Of a stretch of 64,000 nucleotides of DNA, positions 9,901-18,655 are shown piece after piece; within the stretch, counting starts at the first letter, position 1, and the number at the start of each line of letters is the position of its first letter. The stretch comes from Pseudomonas iridis (GTDB lineage: Bacteria > Pseudomonadota > Gammaproteobacteria > Pseudomonadales > Pseudomonadaceae), in contig NZ_JACXXO010000004.1 of the NCBI RefSeq assembly GCF_017980685.1, forward strand, positions 248,001 through 312,000, in the 5' to 3' direction. The translations under genes were made by a program, and so were the position numbers. Under the pieces are notes generated by a model. That model ran no database searches. It had not been told where the DNA came from and saw only the letters and a program-made list of their open reading frames with translations.

Positions 9901-12005
9901 CGCTGGGGGTGCGCCGCAGCGAAGGGAACCGGTTCAAACAGTGGGTCATCGCGCGGACCGCAACACCGGCCGAACGGCGGGTCATCCTTGATGATCGAGG
10001 ACGTGTGCCTGAATGCCCACGAGAGGATTTACTGTTGCTCCGAGGGCCCAAGCAGTCCAGACATGGCGCGAACCTCACCTCGCGAGTAGAGGATCTGTAT
10101 CCCCATTTCAATCAGCGAGAAGTCAGGCAGTTTGTCCAGTCGCTGAGTACCCGGGACGATCCGATTGCCACACTCATGCACTTGGAAACAGAGCTCGACG
10201 ACCTGCGTGTACGCCTTCGCAGGTGGCAATGGGACCAACCGGATTACCCGATATCAGACCCACGCAATTTCGTCGGCGGTGGCGGGCAACACATCGCTGA
10301 CCAACTGATCGAATGTTTCAAACGCAAAGCAAAGTTCCTCGACAAACGCAGCGCCCACCTGGACGAGGGATATACGCTGGACCTGTCGACCGACCTGTTA
10401 CCGAGCGATCTTGTACGGTGGTGGAAAAAACTGCCGGATCTGGGCAAGTACCTTGAACAGATCACCGCGCTGAATATTGATAACTGCCGCTTCAACGTCG
10501 ACACCAAAGGCCTGCTCAAAGACTTTCGACAGTTGCGCCATCTGAGTGCCAGACACTGTCAGTTGACTCGATTGCCCGAAGGGATTGGCGATATGCATAT
10601 GCTCGAGACGCTGCGCCTGAGTGACAACCTGATTGAACTGACCGCCGCCGACGTCGAGCGCCTGCGCAACCTGACGCGCCTGGAAAGCTTGCGGCTCGAC
10701 GGTAATCCGTTGGGTCGCGCGGTAAATGTCGAGCGCATGCCACGCTTGAAAGTATTGAGCCTGAACAACACCGGCATCGATGGCTGGCCGGAGGGGATTT
10801 TCAAAAAACGCCGGCCCAGAGGTTTCTTTCTGGACATGCAGGGAAACCCCATCAGGCGAATCCCGGAGGTGACCGCAGGTTCCGATCACGCGCTGCTCAT
10901 TGCCCGTACACGCCTTGATGGCGAGGATCTGTCTGAAGCCAATCGCCTGGCTTATTACGAGTATCGAAAATCGGTCGGCATCGACCCCCAGCACTACTAC
11001 AGCAATCTGGCCGAGCAGGATCTGGCGCTCTGGCGTCTGTCTGGCATGACATTCTGGGGCACGAGCGAGTCCGGGCGCGGGACCTTCAGGCTCGAAGCCT
11101 GGCACGACCTGGCAACAGAACCCGATTCCCTGGGGTTCTTTCAGGTCATCGAAAAACAGCTGGATTCTGCCGACTACCGAAGCAGTGGTGACGCTCGCAC
11201 GCAACTCACCGATCGCGTCTGGCGCATGATCGACGCCGCTTATCTGGATCCCAAAACACGCAATGAACTGTTCACCGAATCTACGGCGCCGACGACCTGC
11301 GCCAATGCCGGCGCGCAGATGTTCAACAACATGGGGATCAAGGTACTGGCCTCAGAGGCGTATTCGTATTCGACATCTCAGGCAGAACTGGAAGGCAAGC
11401 TGGTGACACTGGCAAGAGGCGCGGCGCGCCTTGAGCAAGTCAACGAAGTCGCCCGTGCCGATATGGCCAGCCGCGCAGGCCGACCGGATGAAGTGGAAGT
11501 GCATTTAGCCTATGAAACCGGACTGGCCGAGCGCCTGGAGCTGCCTTGGCAGTCTCAAGGCAGGCGCTGGTCACAGGTCGCCGGCGTCGATCAGAAGGCC
11601 ATTGATCAAGCGTATGACACGGTTATTGCGCTGGAAGAGGGCGACGGTCTGGTCAACAACATGCTCGAGCAGATTTTCTGGATGGAATACTTGCGCGACA
11701 CTTACCCGGGCCAATTCGCAAACAATGCACGGATCTACGAAAGCAAAGCCGAGCAACTGGACGCATTGCGTTCAGCGCAACAAGCCTGGGCCGATGGCAA
11801 AGATTTGCCCGAAGCGCAACAAGCAGCGCTGAAGCAAGCATTGCGAAATCTGGCCCGACAGCTATCGGTGCCCGACTCTACGGTGTTCACCGGTAAAGCC
11901 ATGACCGACGCGGTGTACGAACGGCTGTACTCCGACATCGGCAATGAAGAACAGGCGCTGGGCAGACGATTGACCTGTACAGCGATGGCCAACGCCGGGA
12001 TCTGA
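6945..12005 (+). CDS. LRR/NEL-type E3 ubiquitin ligase effector with DUF6543 region
   Basis: Protein of 1686 aa. The start at 6945 has AAGGA 8 bp upstream and opens MSDTSRPDPD; an in-frame ATG at 6888 lacks a ribosome site. The N-terminal about 900 residues carry the DUF6543/dermonecrotic toxin region, including LLDAALHNF and a hydrophobic stretch near 450-480 (VALLIATPFVPGLGELMM). Leucine-rich repeats span about residues 1165-1305 (LRHLSARHCQLTRLPEGIG and similar). The C-terminal region matches the NEL domain of IpaH/SspH ligases, which transfer ubiquitin through a cysteine to host proteins. The candidate nucleophile is Cys1452 in TTCANAG. IpaH enzymes have Asp two residues after the Cys, and here it is Asn. 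No signal peptide; such proteins are normally type III effectors, but no such system is in the window. Confidence 0.85.
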   Translation: MSDTSRPDPDKGRHYDFIRSTLHENIKTASLGRGKALASTALKIEPWYNTAPAARHAQLKTANLKAWGSQNKVDRLFEKLQDVRTFAAPLLQAKLKEQYAVTHDVKTTFLHLYIPKEGPWYTIDTLGGVTTRTVSLLDAALHNFAANETVLADSQYISQPDERGHFDILPIKAKMTISQFQTLCRELDIGKLYNQHLQSYLLPSEPVAVAAMKYKVTQSLKDALSAAAELALTTGDIQLDAYRLINALAKGTPLPLLNGQRMQCRDLSIMETRLTGVLLLIPAVRDSRGIRQLIAYVPHDPEHPLKEYTSPDAFMTELTRQLRENKTGAASQLSYRQFFSQFVDHQQRGHFFADLEQRLSHVVWHEKVDPTDSRPVWRTEDAPNAHLKFEHLPLPHDYWTHAYQQKLNKILNDAKEIAVSTADTDTRARWAWWDNFKKIVSDIFNVALLIATPFVPGLGELMMAYTVYQLTYDVIEGIVDLAEGLGLKAAEHVVSVVTDVIQLAAFAAGAEIAGAFKFKLSPLIEGMKPVQLPDGRDTLWHPDHAPYEQRTIDLPKDAKPDATGVHAYEGKEILRTQDKHYELARDAQSGTIRLKHPDRTEAYQPQVTLNGAGAYVLEGEQPRTWDDATLLRRIGPAVADLSDVQLETARRISGTDPAELRGMYVENLRPPTLLTDTIKRLDIDSDIRSFIDYLSSDDPLVYAKADPVTQLQILTAHGMWPEKASMRIIDVTHETIWEHTGKEASAGQKLIVQLQDRQLFNGELLKIVMQTLDENGTAIILDVPADVLPASLDARVRALRKRIVAVTENGRGKLFNEDYASREVFENKELAPLIRAAFPDIPAQGIDNLLATASRAERAIMLAESRLPLRLKRIARELQLETRTARAHEGFYRKSLTSVDTERLTLNALRLYSNTLESVRIELRNARFDGELTCQVGPEDAATVRILVKGSNGLYEVHDAQGTPLYGPTDLYQSVLQALPDEQLKTLGVRRSEGNRFKQWVIARTATPAERRVILDDRGRVPECPREDLLLLRGPKQSRHGANLTSRVEDLYPHFNQREVRQFVQSLSTRDDPIATLMHLETELDDLRVRLRRWQWDQPDYPISDPRNFVGGGGQHIADQLIECFKRKAKFLDKRSAHLDEGYTLDLSTDLLPSDLVRWWKKLPDLGKYLEQITALNIDNCRFNVDTKGLLKDFRQLRHLSARHCQLTRLPEGIGDMHMLETLRLSDNLIELTAADVERLRNLTRLESLRLDGNPLGRAVNVERMPRLKVLSLNNTGIDGWPEGIFKKRRPRGFFLDMQGNPIRRIPEVTAGSDHALLIARTRLDGEDLSEANRLAYYEYRKSVGIDPQHYYSNLAEQDLALWRLSGMTFWGTSESGRGTFRLEAWHDLATEPDSLGFFQVIEKQLDSADYRSSGDARTQLTDRVWRMIDAAYLDPKTRNELFTESTAPTTCANAGAQMFNNMGIKVLASEAYSYSTSQAELEGKLVTLARGAARLEQVNEVARADMASRAGRPDEVEVHLAYETGLAERLELPWQSQGRRWSQVAGVDQKAIDQAYDTVIALEEGDGLVNNMLEQIFWMEYLRDTYPGQFANNARIYESKAEQLDALRSAQQAWADGKDLPEAQQAALKQALRNLARQLSVPDSTVFTGKAMTDAVYERLYSDIGNEEQALGRRLTCTAMANAGI

Positions 12006-12026
12006 AACAGCATCCGCAGCAGCCCT

Positions 12027-12058
12027 TCGGGTATGGCGACGATTGTCGTCATACCCGC
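12027..12058. terminator. Bidirectional hairpin between convergent NEL and fimbrial genes
   Basis: GGGTATG and CATACCC arms with an inner CGAC/GTCG pair form a strong stem in the 91-bp gap between two convergent genes. It lacks a long T run on either side. Confidence 0.5.
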
Positions 12059-12096
12059 GTCTCGCCCGACTGCAACCTGCGATGTCGGGACAAGGC

Positions 12097-13344
12097 TCAG
12101 ACCTGTGAATCCCAAATGACGGTGACGTTGCCTGAGTATTGGCGGGCGGTCCCCTGCTTGATCATCTCTTCAACGTCGTCACGCGGCACTTCGAAATGCA
12201 ACGTGCCCGGTTTGCGGTCGACGTAAATACCAGGCTGAAACAGCTGCGTACCGACACCATCGCGACGCAATGGACGACGATTTACCGGCTGGTTCGACGC
12301 GTCGGTCAATCCGCTGGGCAACGTGACGCTGACTTCGAGCGGCACAGCATGGCCGGCATTTGGCTCCCAGAGTGCGCAGTTGTTACCGCTGGCGTACTGG
12401 CATTCCAGGTTCATCTTGAAGCGCGAAGAAGCCGACAGGTTAAAGGTCTGGTCGCGGAATAATCGCGTGGGTTTGCGCCCCTGATTCAGCCAGGCTTGCC
12501 AGCCGCCCTGAGGCAGCAACTCGACCCGGTGCCCGCCTGGCGGGACTTCAACTTTAAGGGTGTGTTGCACCGCCAAATTGAAGTTGAAGGTGTACAGGGT
12601 GTCATTGGGGATCATGATGTCGCCGAAGTCGAAATCTTGCCCCGGCCCCATGGTGTAGGTTACGGAACCTGTGTAGTTGCCGGTGGACATGGTTAGAGGA
12701 TTGGGGGTCCTGAGCTCATAGGAGTATTCGAGTAGTTGATACGTCAATTCAGGAATTTCTACCTGTGCAGCTACGGCACAGACTCCTGCCCGTTCCGGAA
12801 CGATCCAGTGCCAAAGAATGTACCAAGGTGTACCGATCACGTAACCCGTACTCTGGCAAGGATTGGGTGGTTTGGGGTGTGACCAGGACCCTTGCCCACC
12901 GACCCACACCTTGTGATGCGACATATCAGTAGGCAGATCAGACCTGACACCCACCCCGGCAATTCGCATTTCAACGGTTTCGACTTCCCCCGTCTCTGTG
13001 TGGGTCACTTGAAAACGACGCCAGTCGGACGGCATCTTGAACATCGCGCCCTGCCTGGGATCAGCGACGTCGGCCAATAACGGACCATTGGAATTCGCTT
13101 TGAACATATCGTCCCTGATCGAGAAAATATTCATCGCCTCACATCGAGCCGGCATGTGCCCCGCACACACTCCTGTTACCGGTGTGTCGTTACGAAACTT
13201 GTTCATTTGCGGGTTTGCCGCATCGGGTCGAAACGACGCGTCAATATTTTTCATCAGCGCTTGCGCCGTCAGGCTCAGAGACGCAGACAGCACAATGCCC
13301 GCAACCAGACGCTTTAAAACATTGTTGAATCGACTGCTGTTCAT
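12097..13344 (-). CDS. Second fimbrial tip-adhesin-like protein (CS1-type operon)
   Basis: Secreted protein of 415 aa, last gene of the fimbrial operon. The start at 13344 follows AAGGA by 9 bp, and a signal peptide ends at LSLTAQA. It is a clear paralogue of the protein at 14764-16005. Both share a mature N-terminus of the type FRPDxxNPxxNKFxNxTP, the segment CxGHMPARCE, a central ELRTPNPLxMxTGxYTGS stretch and the C-terminal end VTVIWDSQV. Conserved cysteine pairs suggest disulfides. Its place in a chaperone-usher operon and its length, over twice that of a pilin, point to a two-domain tip adhesin like CfaE/CooD. No receptor can be inferred. Confidence 0.65.
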   Translation of the reverse strand: MNSSRFNNVLKRLVAGIVLSASLSLTAQALMKNIDASFRPDAANPQMNKFRNDTPVTGVCAGHMPARCEAMNIFSIRDDMFKANSNGPLLADVADPRQGAMFKMPSDWRRFQVTHTETGEVETVEMRIAGVGVRSDLPTDMSHHKVWVGGQGSWSHPKPPNPCQSTGYVIGTPWYILWHWIVPERAGVCAVAAQVEIPELTYQLLEYSYELRTPNPLTMSTGNYTGSVTYTMGPGQDFDFGDIMIPNDTLYTFNFNLAVQHTLKVEVPPGGHRVELLPQGGWQAWLNQGRKPTRLFRDQTFNLSASSRFKMNLECQYASGNNCALWEPNAGHAVPLEVSVTLPSGLTDASNQPVNRRPLRRDGVGTQLFQPGIYVDRKPGTLHFEVPRDDVEEMIKQGTARQYSGNVTVIWDSQV

Positions 13345-13457
13345 TCTGAAAGATCCTTGTGGCGAGATCAGCGCCGAGCGACACCCGCACCGCTGAAAAT
13401 TACTCAACCAGCGGCCGCAAAGCCGGTAAGCGCAGCGATGTCCTCGCGCATGAATGA

Positions 13458-13946
13458 TCAAGGCGCCAGCGCTTCAAAAATCATGTGCACACTGCCGTAG
13501 TAACTGCCTGGCTGATAAGCGTCCACCGGTAAAGCCGCGGCTATTTCCAGACCCACTCGCTGGCCTGCCTGGCCATCGAGTTCAGTGATTACGGGCTCGG
13601 CAACGAGGCTCAGGCGTTTGCGGTTGAACGTTACGATCAACGGGATGTTGTCCGTGTCCCTGCCATTACTCAGATAGGGCTCGGTACTCATGCGCGCCGT
13701 AATGCCGCCATTGACGTTTTTCACATCGAAGTTCTTGCGCAGCGGGGTGAACTTCCCCGATACCGGATTGAACGGCAGCGCCTGCTCTTGATGAATCCAG
13801 TCGGGCTCGGAGGGGATTACATAAAACTCCGCGCTGGGGATACTCACCGAGACTTCGAACGTTTCACGTTCGGTGATCGCATTCACAATGCCGCTCATGG
13901 GTAACAGCAGCGCCAGTGACATGGCGGCGCGTGTGGTGTTTGACAT
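13458..13946 (-). CDS. CS1-type minor fimbrial subunit (pilin 2)
   Basis: Protein of 162 aa with a signal peptide ending near GIVNA. The start at 13946 is chosen because AAGG lies 8 bp upstream; GTG at 13955 and ATG at 13952 are possible but too close to it. Size, exported beta-rich sequence and position fit a CS1/CblA-type pilin. Compared with pilin 1 at 18656 it shares GRD(x)IPL and the ending G(S/N)YxGSxxxxFE, so it is a diverged second subunit, perhaps a minor or adaptor pilin. It follows the chaperone gene by 25 bp. Confidence 0.65.
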   Translation of the reverse strand: MSNTTRAAMSLALLLPMSGIVNAITERETFEVSVSIPSAEFYVIPSEPDWIHQEQALPFNPVSGKFTPLRKNFDVKNVNGGITARMSTEPYLSNGRDTDNIPLIVTFNRKRLSLVAEPVITELDGQAGQRVGLEIAAALPVDAYQPGSYYGSVHMIFEALAP

Positions 13947-13971
13947 CTTCATCACCTTTTACGTCCGGGCA

Positions 13972-14712
13972 TCAACCCTTGACCTCGATCGGTTTGCTCG
14001 ACTTGCCCTCGATCAACATGAAGTTGTATTCACGGCCGCTTTGTTTATCGAACTTGAAGGACCGGCCTGGCAATACGTGATGTTTCGTGGTCGGTTGGCA
14101 GTCGCGTTCATTTTTGGCCGAACAGTTTCTGAACTCGTCGACCACCACCGTACTGTTGCCACTGTTGTGCACTTCATAACGGGTCGCTTCGTTGCTGATC
14201 ACGCTGTTGAACCGAGTCTCCCTGGGGCGCACAAAGAACACCGTGCCGTAGCCGGCCAACACGTTGACGCCTGCCGACAGGCCTTTTTTGTATTCATCGC
14301 GCTCCTCTTCGGCCACCGCAAATTCATCTTCTTTTTCCGGCACCACCGGAACGAATCGCACGCGGAAATAACGTTCCTGTTCCCGTTCGCCCATGAACAC
14401 CAGACGACTGCCCTGCATGCCGTTGGCGGGGACGATCAGTCGCGCGGGGCTGGCCATCAAGCCATCACGGGCATTGGCTTCGGTCTGATTCACCAGCGCA
14501 ATTTCCCGCGCGGTGCCGTCGGCGTCGTAAACAATTTCGAGGATGTTGATCTTGACGAACGCCGTGGCGTCGCCGCTGTTGAAAACCCGCTTCAGGTAGG
14601 TGCTCTTGTCACCGTCGAGGTAGTCGTAGACCACGCCGACGTTGATCGCGGGTCCAGCGTGAGAGATAAGCGGTAGCCAGCCTGCGAGGAGCAATGCCAG
14701 TCGATAATTCAT
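13972..14712 (-). CDS. CS1/alpha-type periplasmic fimbrial chaperone
   Basis: Protein of 246 aa with signal peptide MNYRLALLLAGWLPLISHA. The start at 14712 has AGAGG 8 bp upstream. It has the layout of a CfaA/CooB-like chaperone: two immunoglobulin-like domains, a conserved SPARLIVPANGMQGSRLVF segment, and a C-terminal domain with cysteines (FRNCSAKNERDCQPT). It should donate a beta strand to pilins and deliver them to the usher encoded downstream of pilin 1. It lies after the usher and first adhesin rather than before the usher, as is usual in CS1 operons. Confidence 0.75.
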   Translation of the reverse strand: MNYRLALLLAGWLPLISHAGPAINVGVVYDYLDGDKSTYLKRVFNSGDATAFVKINILEIVYDADGTAREIALVNQTEANARDGLMASPARLIVPANGMQGSRLVFMGEREQERYFRVRFVPVVPEKEDEFAVAEEERDEYKKGLSAGVNVLAGYGTVFFVRPRETRFNSVISNEATRYEVHNSGNSTVVVDEFRNCSAKNERDCQPTTKHHVLPGRSFKFDKQSGREYNFMLIEGKSSKPIEVKG

Positions 14713-14763
14713 GGTTTCAGCCTCTGGATGTAGAACGATGAACGAAACACGCACACAGGGTGC

Positions 14764-16005
14764 TCAGACTTGCGAATCCCAGATCACGGTGACATCGCCG
14801 GTGTAGGTTTTCCCCTCACCGGTAAGCATTTGCTCGACCGCTTCACGGCCGACTTCGAAATGCAGCGTTGCCGGTTTGCGATCAACGTAATAGGCCGGCT
14901 CAAAAAGCTCGGTGCCTGTACCGTCGCGCAATAATGGACGTCGATTGACTGGCTGCCCGCCGGCATCGATCATTCCGGCCGGCAGGGTGACGGCAATGTT
15001 CAGCGGCACGGCATCTCCGGAAACCGGATCGCGGATCAGGCACGTATTGCTCCCGTCGCTGTACTGGCATTCGAGTTGCATCTTGAAACGGCTGGAATTC
15101 GAGATACTGAATGTCTGGTCGCGGAACAGACGTTCAGGGCGGCGATTGCGCTGCAGCCAGGCCTGCCAGCCGCCCTGCGGCAACAGTTCCACACGATTGC
15201 CGCCTGGCGGAACTTCGACTTTAAGGGCGTGTTGCACATCCAGATTGAAGTTAAAGGTCAACAGGTTATCGTTGGGAATCATGATGTCGCCAAAGTCGAA
15301 GTCCTGACCCGGCCCCAACGTGTAGCTGAGCGATCCGGTGTACTGCCCTGTAGCCATGCGCAAGGGATTGGGGGTTCTCAGTTCATAGGCGTACTCGAAG
15401 TTCGCATAGTTAAGGCTGGGAATCTCAACCGGTGCGGTCAAGGCGCAGACCCCCGCCCCTTCAGGCACGATCCAGAACCACAGGCGAAGCGTTGAACCCG
15501 CCGCATACATTCCGGTGTGCCCGCAAGGCTCAGGTGGAAACGTCCAGTTAGGCGCACTGGGGCCCCACGCATTAACACTTGGGGGATCGGGAATATCAAA
15601 GCGGTTACCGATCCCTGAAATGCGCATTTCGACGGTTGCGGGCTCGCCCTTGTCTGAAATCACCTCAAAGCTTCGCCACTGCGAAGGCACTTTGAACATC
15701 GCGCCTTTGCGTATATCTGGGACCGGCAGCACCGGCATCGGGCCATTTGAGCGAAAGTTGATATCCCACGTTCGAATGCTGAAAATGCCCAGCGCTTCGC
15801 AGCGCGCCGGCATATGCCCCGGACAGACGCCGCTTTGCGGGGTGGTATTAACAAATTTGTTCACCAGCGGATTATTCGGATCAGGCTTGAACACGGCCGT
15901 TATTTCCTGCGTAGCCGCAGCAGCGGGTAGTGCGACAAGCCATAGCGATACGGCGGCTGAAAAGAGCCCGCCCATCACTCTGCTCGATTGATTTTTCATG
16001 TGCAT
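14764..16005 (-). CDS. First fimbrial tip-adhesin-like protein (CS1-type operon)
   Basis: Protein of 413 aa. The start at 16005 (MHMKNQ) has AGGAA 7 bp upstream, leaving 20 bp after the usher stop. A signal peptide ends near LPAAAA. It is the paralogue of the protein at 12097-13344 and shares the CPGHMPARCE segment, the GQDFDFGDIMIPND stretch, a second-domain PGGNRVELLPQGGWQAWL and the end VTVIWDSQV. A tip adhesin role is inferred from operon position, immediately after the usher as CooD/CfaE is. Confidence 0.65.
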   Translation of the reverse strand: MHMKNQSSRVMGGLFSAAVSLWLVALPAAAATQEITAVFKPDPNNPLVNKFVNTTPQSGVCPGHMPARCEALGIFSIRTWDINFRSNGPMPVLPVPDIRKGAMFKVPSQWRSFEVISDKGEPATVEMRISGIGNRFDIPDPPSVNAWGPSAPNWTFPPEPCGHTGMYAAGSTLRLWFWIVPEGAGVCALTAPVEIPSLNYANFEYAYELRTPNPLRMATGQYTGSLSYTLGPGQDFDFGDIMIPNDNLLTFNFNLDVQHALKVEVPPGGNRVELLPQGGWQAWLQRNRRPERLFRDQTFSISNSSRFKMQLECQYSDGSNTCLIRDPVSGDAVPLNIAVTLPAGMIDAGGQPVNRRPLLRDGTGTELFEPAYYVDRKPATLHFEVGREAVEQMLTGEGKTYTGDVTVIWDSQV

Positions 16006-16025
16006 CAGTCGCTTCCTGAAAGGGT

Positions 16026-18548
16026 TCAACCTGCCGTAGTCGGGGCAGGCGTGGCATCGGCCAACGTATCCGGCGTGCAACGCAGATCCCCGATCATCAG
16101 CACATCGTTTTCACTGCGCGCATTGGCCGTGTCGAGGCGGAACTGGCACAGCAACTGTTCACCGGAGCGCACTTCGAGGGTCGGTGAACCGGCGTTCATC
16201 TCCATCGAGAAGAAGCCGTCCACCTCGCTGACACCGCGACTGGCGTGGTTGATGATGTGATGGCCCTTGAGCGGCTTGCCTTGCGGATCGAGCAAACGCC
16301 CGAGCACGGTCAGGGTTCTGCTCACGGTGATCTTGCGATACCCCACTCCGCCCTTGTTCATGTGGTAGCGGGCGCGCTGCGGTTGAATGCTGGCGGACGG
16401 CACGTGGTTGCCTTCGAAATCAAAGCTCACCGAGCTGTTTTTATAGGCGGTCAGTGACACGTAATTGCGCCCCGGGCGCAGGGTTGTGCTGCCGCCACTG
16501 AGGTCGTCGGCGCGCAGGGCGATGTCGTCGAGGTCGCTTTCGACGTCGATGATCATCCCGGCACCGCCGCTGGCGTGCTGGCTGGTCATGACGATCTTGT
16601 CTGCGCCCACGGCCACGGTGCTGTCGAGGTTGAGACCGCCGGTGTAATTGCCGTTATAGGACGAGCGCTGAATGAACGCATCGCCATTGAATGCATCGGT
16701 GCGGAAACTGCCAAGGCCTGATACGCCGACGCCATAGGTGTCAGCGAGCGCCGTGACCGAGACGTTTTGCAGTACGTGGTTTTCCAGAGTCTTGTTGTAG
16801 GTCAGCGACGCGTTGTTGTCGCGGCCACCCTCCCGGGCCGTGCGCGTACCGATGCTGCCCGACCACTGTTCGCCCTTTGCGCCGAGGGCCAGGCTGACAC
16901 TCAAATCGACTCCGCGATTGCGTGCCTGCCCGCTGCTGAAACTGGCGGGGCGATCGAACACCGAGAAACGCCAACTGGCATCACTGCCAAGCAGCAGGCT
17001 GCGTTGCGTCCAGCCCAGGTCGATACCGACGCCCTCGACATTGCCCTCGCTATGGGAAATCCGGCCATTGAGCGATTGCTTGCTGTTGAGTCGATGGTTG
17101 ATCGCCAGCGACGTGTTGGCGGTCTGGCCGATAAACACGTTGCGTTGGCGGACCCGCGTACCGTCCGGCAAGGTCTCATAAATATTGGTGGTGTCCAGCC
17201 AGCTGCGGTTATGCGTGGCGAACAGGTTGCCCGAGCCATAGTTGTAGATGCCTTGCAGATCCATCCCGGTGCCGTGGTCTTCGGTCTGGTAAACGTTGGC
17301 GTACAGGCTGGTGTTATTGGCCAACGTCCAGTCAATCGACGAAGCCACTTGCTGCTTGCCTTGCAGTTGCCGCGCCGAGAGGCCGACGATCACCCGCGGG
17401 TGCAGCAGATAATTCAGCGCTGCACCGGCCGTCATGTCCCCACGAGACTGTTCGTCCCAGTTACTCAACAATTTGCTTTCCTGGCCGGCGAACACGCTGT
17501 AGCGCCAACGCTCATCGTGATTGCGCCAGTTGCTGGGTTTGTACACCAGATCCTGCGTGGTTGAGGTGATCTGGCCGTCTTCGATCAGCCGCACTTCGAC
17601 TTCGTAAATGCCCCCAGGCAGCGTCCGGGTGTCGAGGGTTTGCAGGCCGGCACTGACCGCTTGGGTGTTGATCAACAGACCATTGCGATAGATTTCCACC
17701 GATGCCTGGCGGTTGGCCGTGACGTAAATCGGGTAAACGCTGGGCGTAGGATTGTTGACCGCCAGACTGTCGGAGCTGCCAAACATCACGCCCGCCGCCG
17801 TATCGGGGCTGGCGCCAAATGAACGCAACTGCCGCGTCAGGCCTTCGGAGCTGGGGGTGAAATAACCCAGGCGCAGAAAATTGCCCTGCAACTCACGCTG
17901 GCCGTACAGCTCGTGCACTGCGTGATAGAGCTTGTCGTCAGGTCCGCCCAGGCGCGCCACTTGCAGGTTGACGCGTTGCGTCCAGTTGCCGAGGCTGCTG
18001 CTCGCCTCAAGGCCATAGCGACCGCCGAGGTCTTGCTCCTGACCGCCGTTGAGGTTCAGTTGATTACGCAGGATCAACCCGGTGCTGCCCTTTTCGGGGA
18101 GAGCGTAATAGCGTAGAGCGTCACTGCCGCGCTCAGCATTTTCGGTAGCGATCGATACCAGCGAATTCTGCAGGTTGTAATGCACCGCCAGCACCTGGTC
18201 GGGGCAACTGCCCTGACAGGCGCCCAGGCCTACCCCCTGCTTCAAAAAACTGCCCAATAAATCCCGTTCACTGGCAGGGATCTGGCTATCGCCGGTGTCG
18301 GTAAATTCCAGCAGAGTGACACGATCATCCTTGCTTAACACGACCATCGCCTCACCGAGAAATTGTTGATCACGCTCAACCCGAACAGCTAATGGCACAT
18401 CGAAGAAATGTTCTTCGAATTCCGCCGGCAACCCCTTGGCCTGAGCGAGCAGACTGCGCGGCGTGTTAGCGTTATTAGTGGGCGCGGCCAAGGCACTGGC
18501 ACATAAAAAAAGTGCGAGCGCTGCCGCGATGGGCGTCATCGGGAACAT
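16026..18548 (-). CDS. CS1/alpha-type outer membrane fimbrial usher
   Basis: Protein of 840 aa, the size expected of CfaC/CooC/TcfC ushers. The start at 18548 (MFPMTPIAAALALFLCASALA) gives a clean signal peptide; the open frame reaches 18617. The N-terminal periplasmic domain is followed by a TcfC-type E-set region (NLNGGQEQDLGGRYGLEAS), a long beta-barrel section rich in alternating polar and aromatic residues, and a C-terminal domain with LTVLGRLLDPQGKPLKGHHI. It forms the outer membrane pore for subunit secretion. It lies 107 bp after pilin 1, in the same direction. Confidence 0.88.
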   Translation of the reverse strand: MFPMTPIAAALALFLCASALAAPTNNANTPRSLLAQAKGLPAEFEEHFFDVPLAVRVERDQQFLGEAMVVLSKDDRVTLLEFTDTGDSQIPASERDLLGSFLKQGVGLGACQGSCPDQVLAVHYNLQNSLVSIATENAERGSDALRYYALPEKGSTGLILRNQLNLNGGQEQDLGGRYGLEASSSLGNWTQRVNLQVARLGGPDDKLYHAVHELYGQRELQGNFLRLGYFTPSSEGLTRQLRSFGASPDTAAGVMFGSSDSLAVNNPTPSVYPIYVTANRQASVEIYRNGLLINTQAVSAGLQTLDTRTLPGGIYEVEVRLIEDGQITSTTQDLVYKPSNWRNHDERWRYSVFAGQESKLLSNWDEQSRGDMTAGAALNYLLHPRVIVGLSARQLQGKQQVASSIDWTLANNTSLYANVYQTEDHGTGMDLQGIYNYGSGNLFATHNRSWLDTTNIYETLPDGTRVRQRNVFIGQTANTSLAINHRLNSKQSLNGRISHSEGNVEGVGIDLGWTQRSLLLGSDASWRFSVFDRPASFSSGQARNRGVDLSVSLALGAKGEQWSGSIGTRTAREGGRDNNASLTYNKTLENHVLQNVSVTALADTYGVGVSGLGSFRTDAFNGDAFIQRSSYNGNYTGGLNLDSTVAVGADKIVMTSQHASGGAGMIIDVESDLDDIALRADDLSGGSTTLRPGRNYVSLTAYKNSSVSFDFEGNHVPSASIQPQRARYHMNKGGVGYRKITVSRTLTVLGRLLDPQGKPLKGHHIINHASRGVSEVDGFFSMEMNAGSPTLEVRSGEQLLCQFRLDTANARSENDVLMIGDLRCTPDTLADATPAPTTAG

Positions 18549-18655
18549 GGTCTTTAATACTCGAGTTACTTGATGAGCTGGCGTCCACTGATCATCGAAA
18601 GATGACCAGTGGGCCAAGACTATTGAATAAGCAGTGCGTTATTCAAAAAGTTGTT

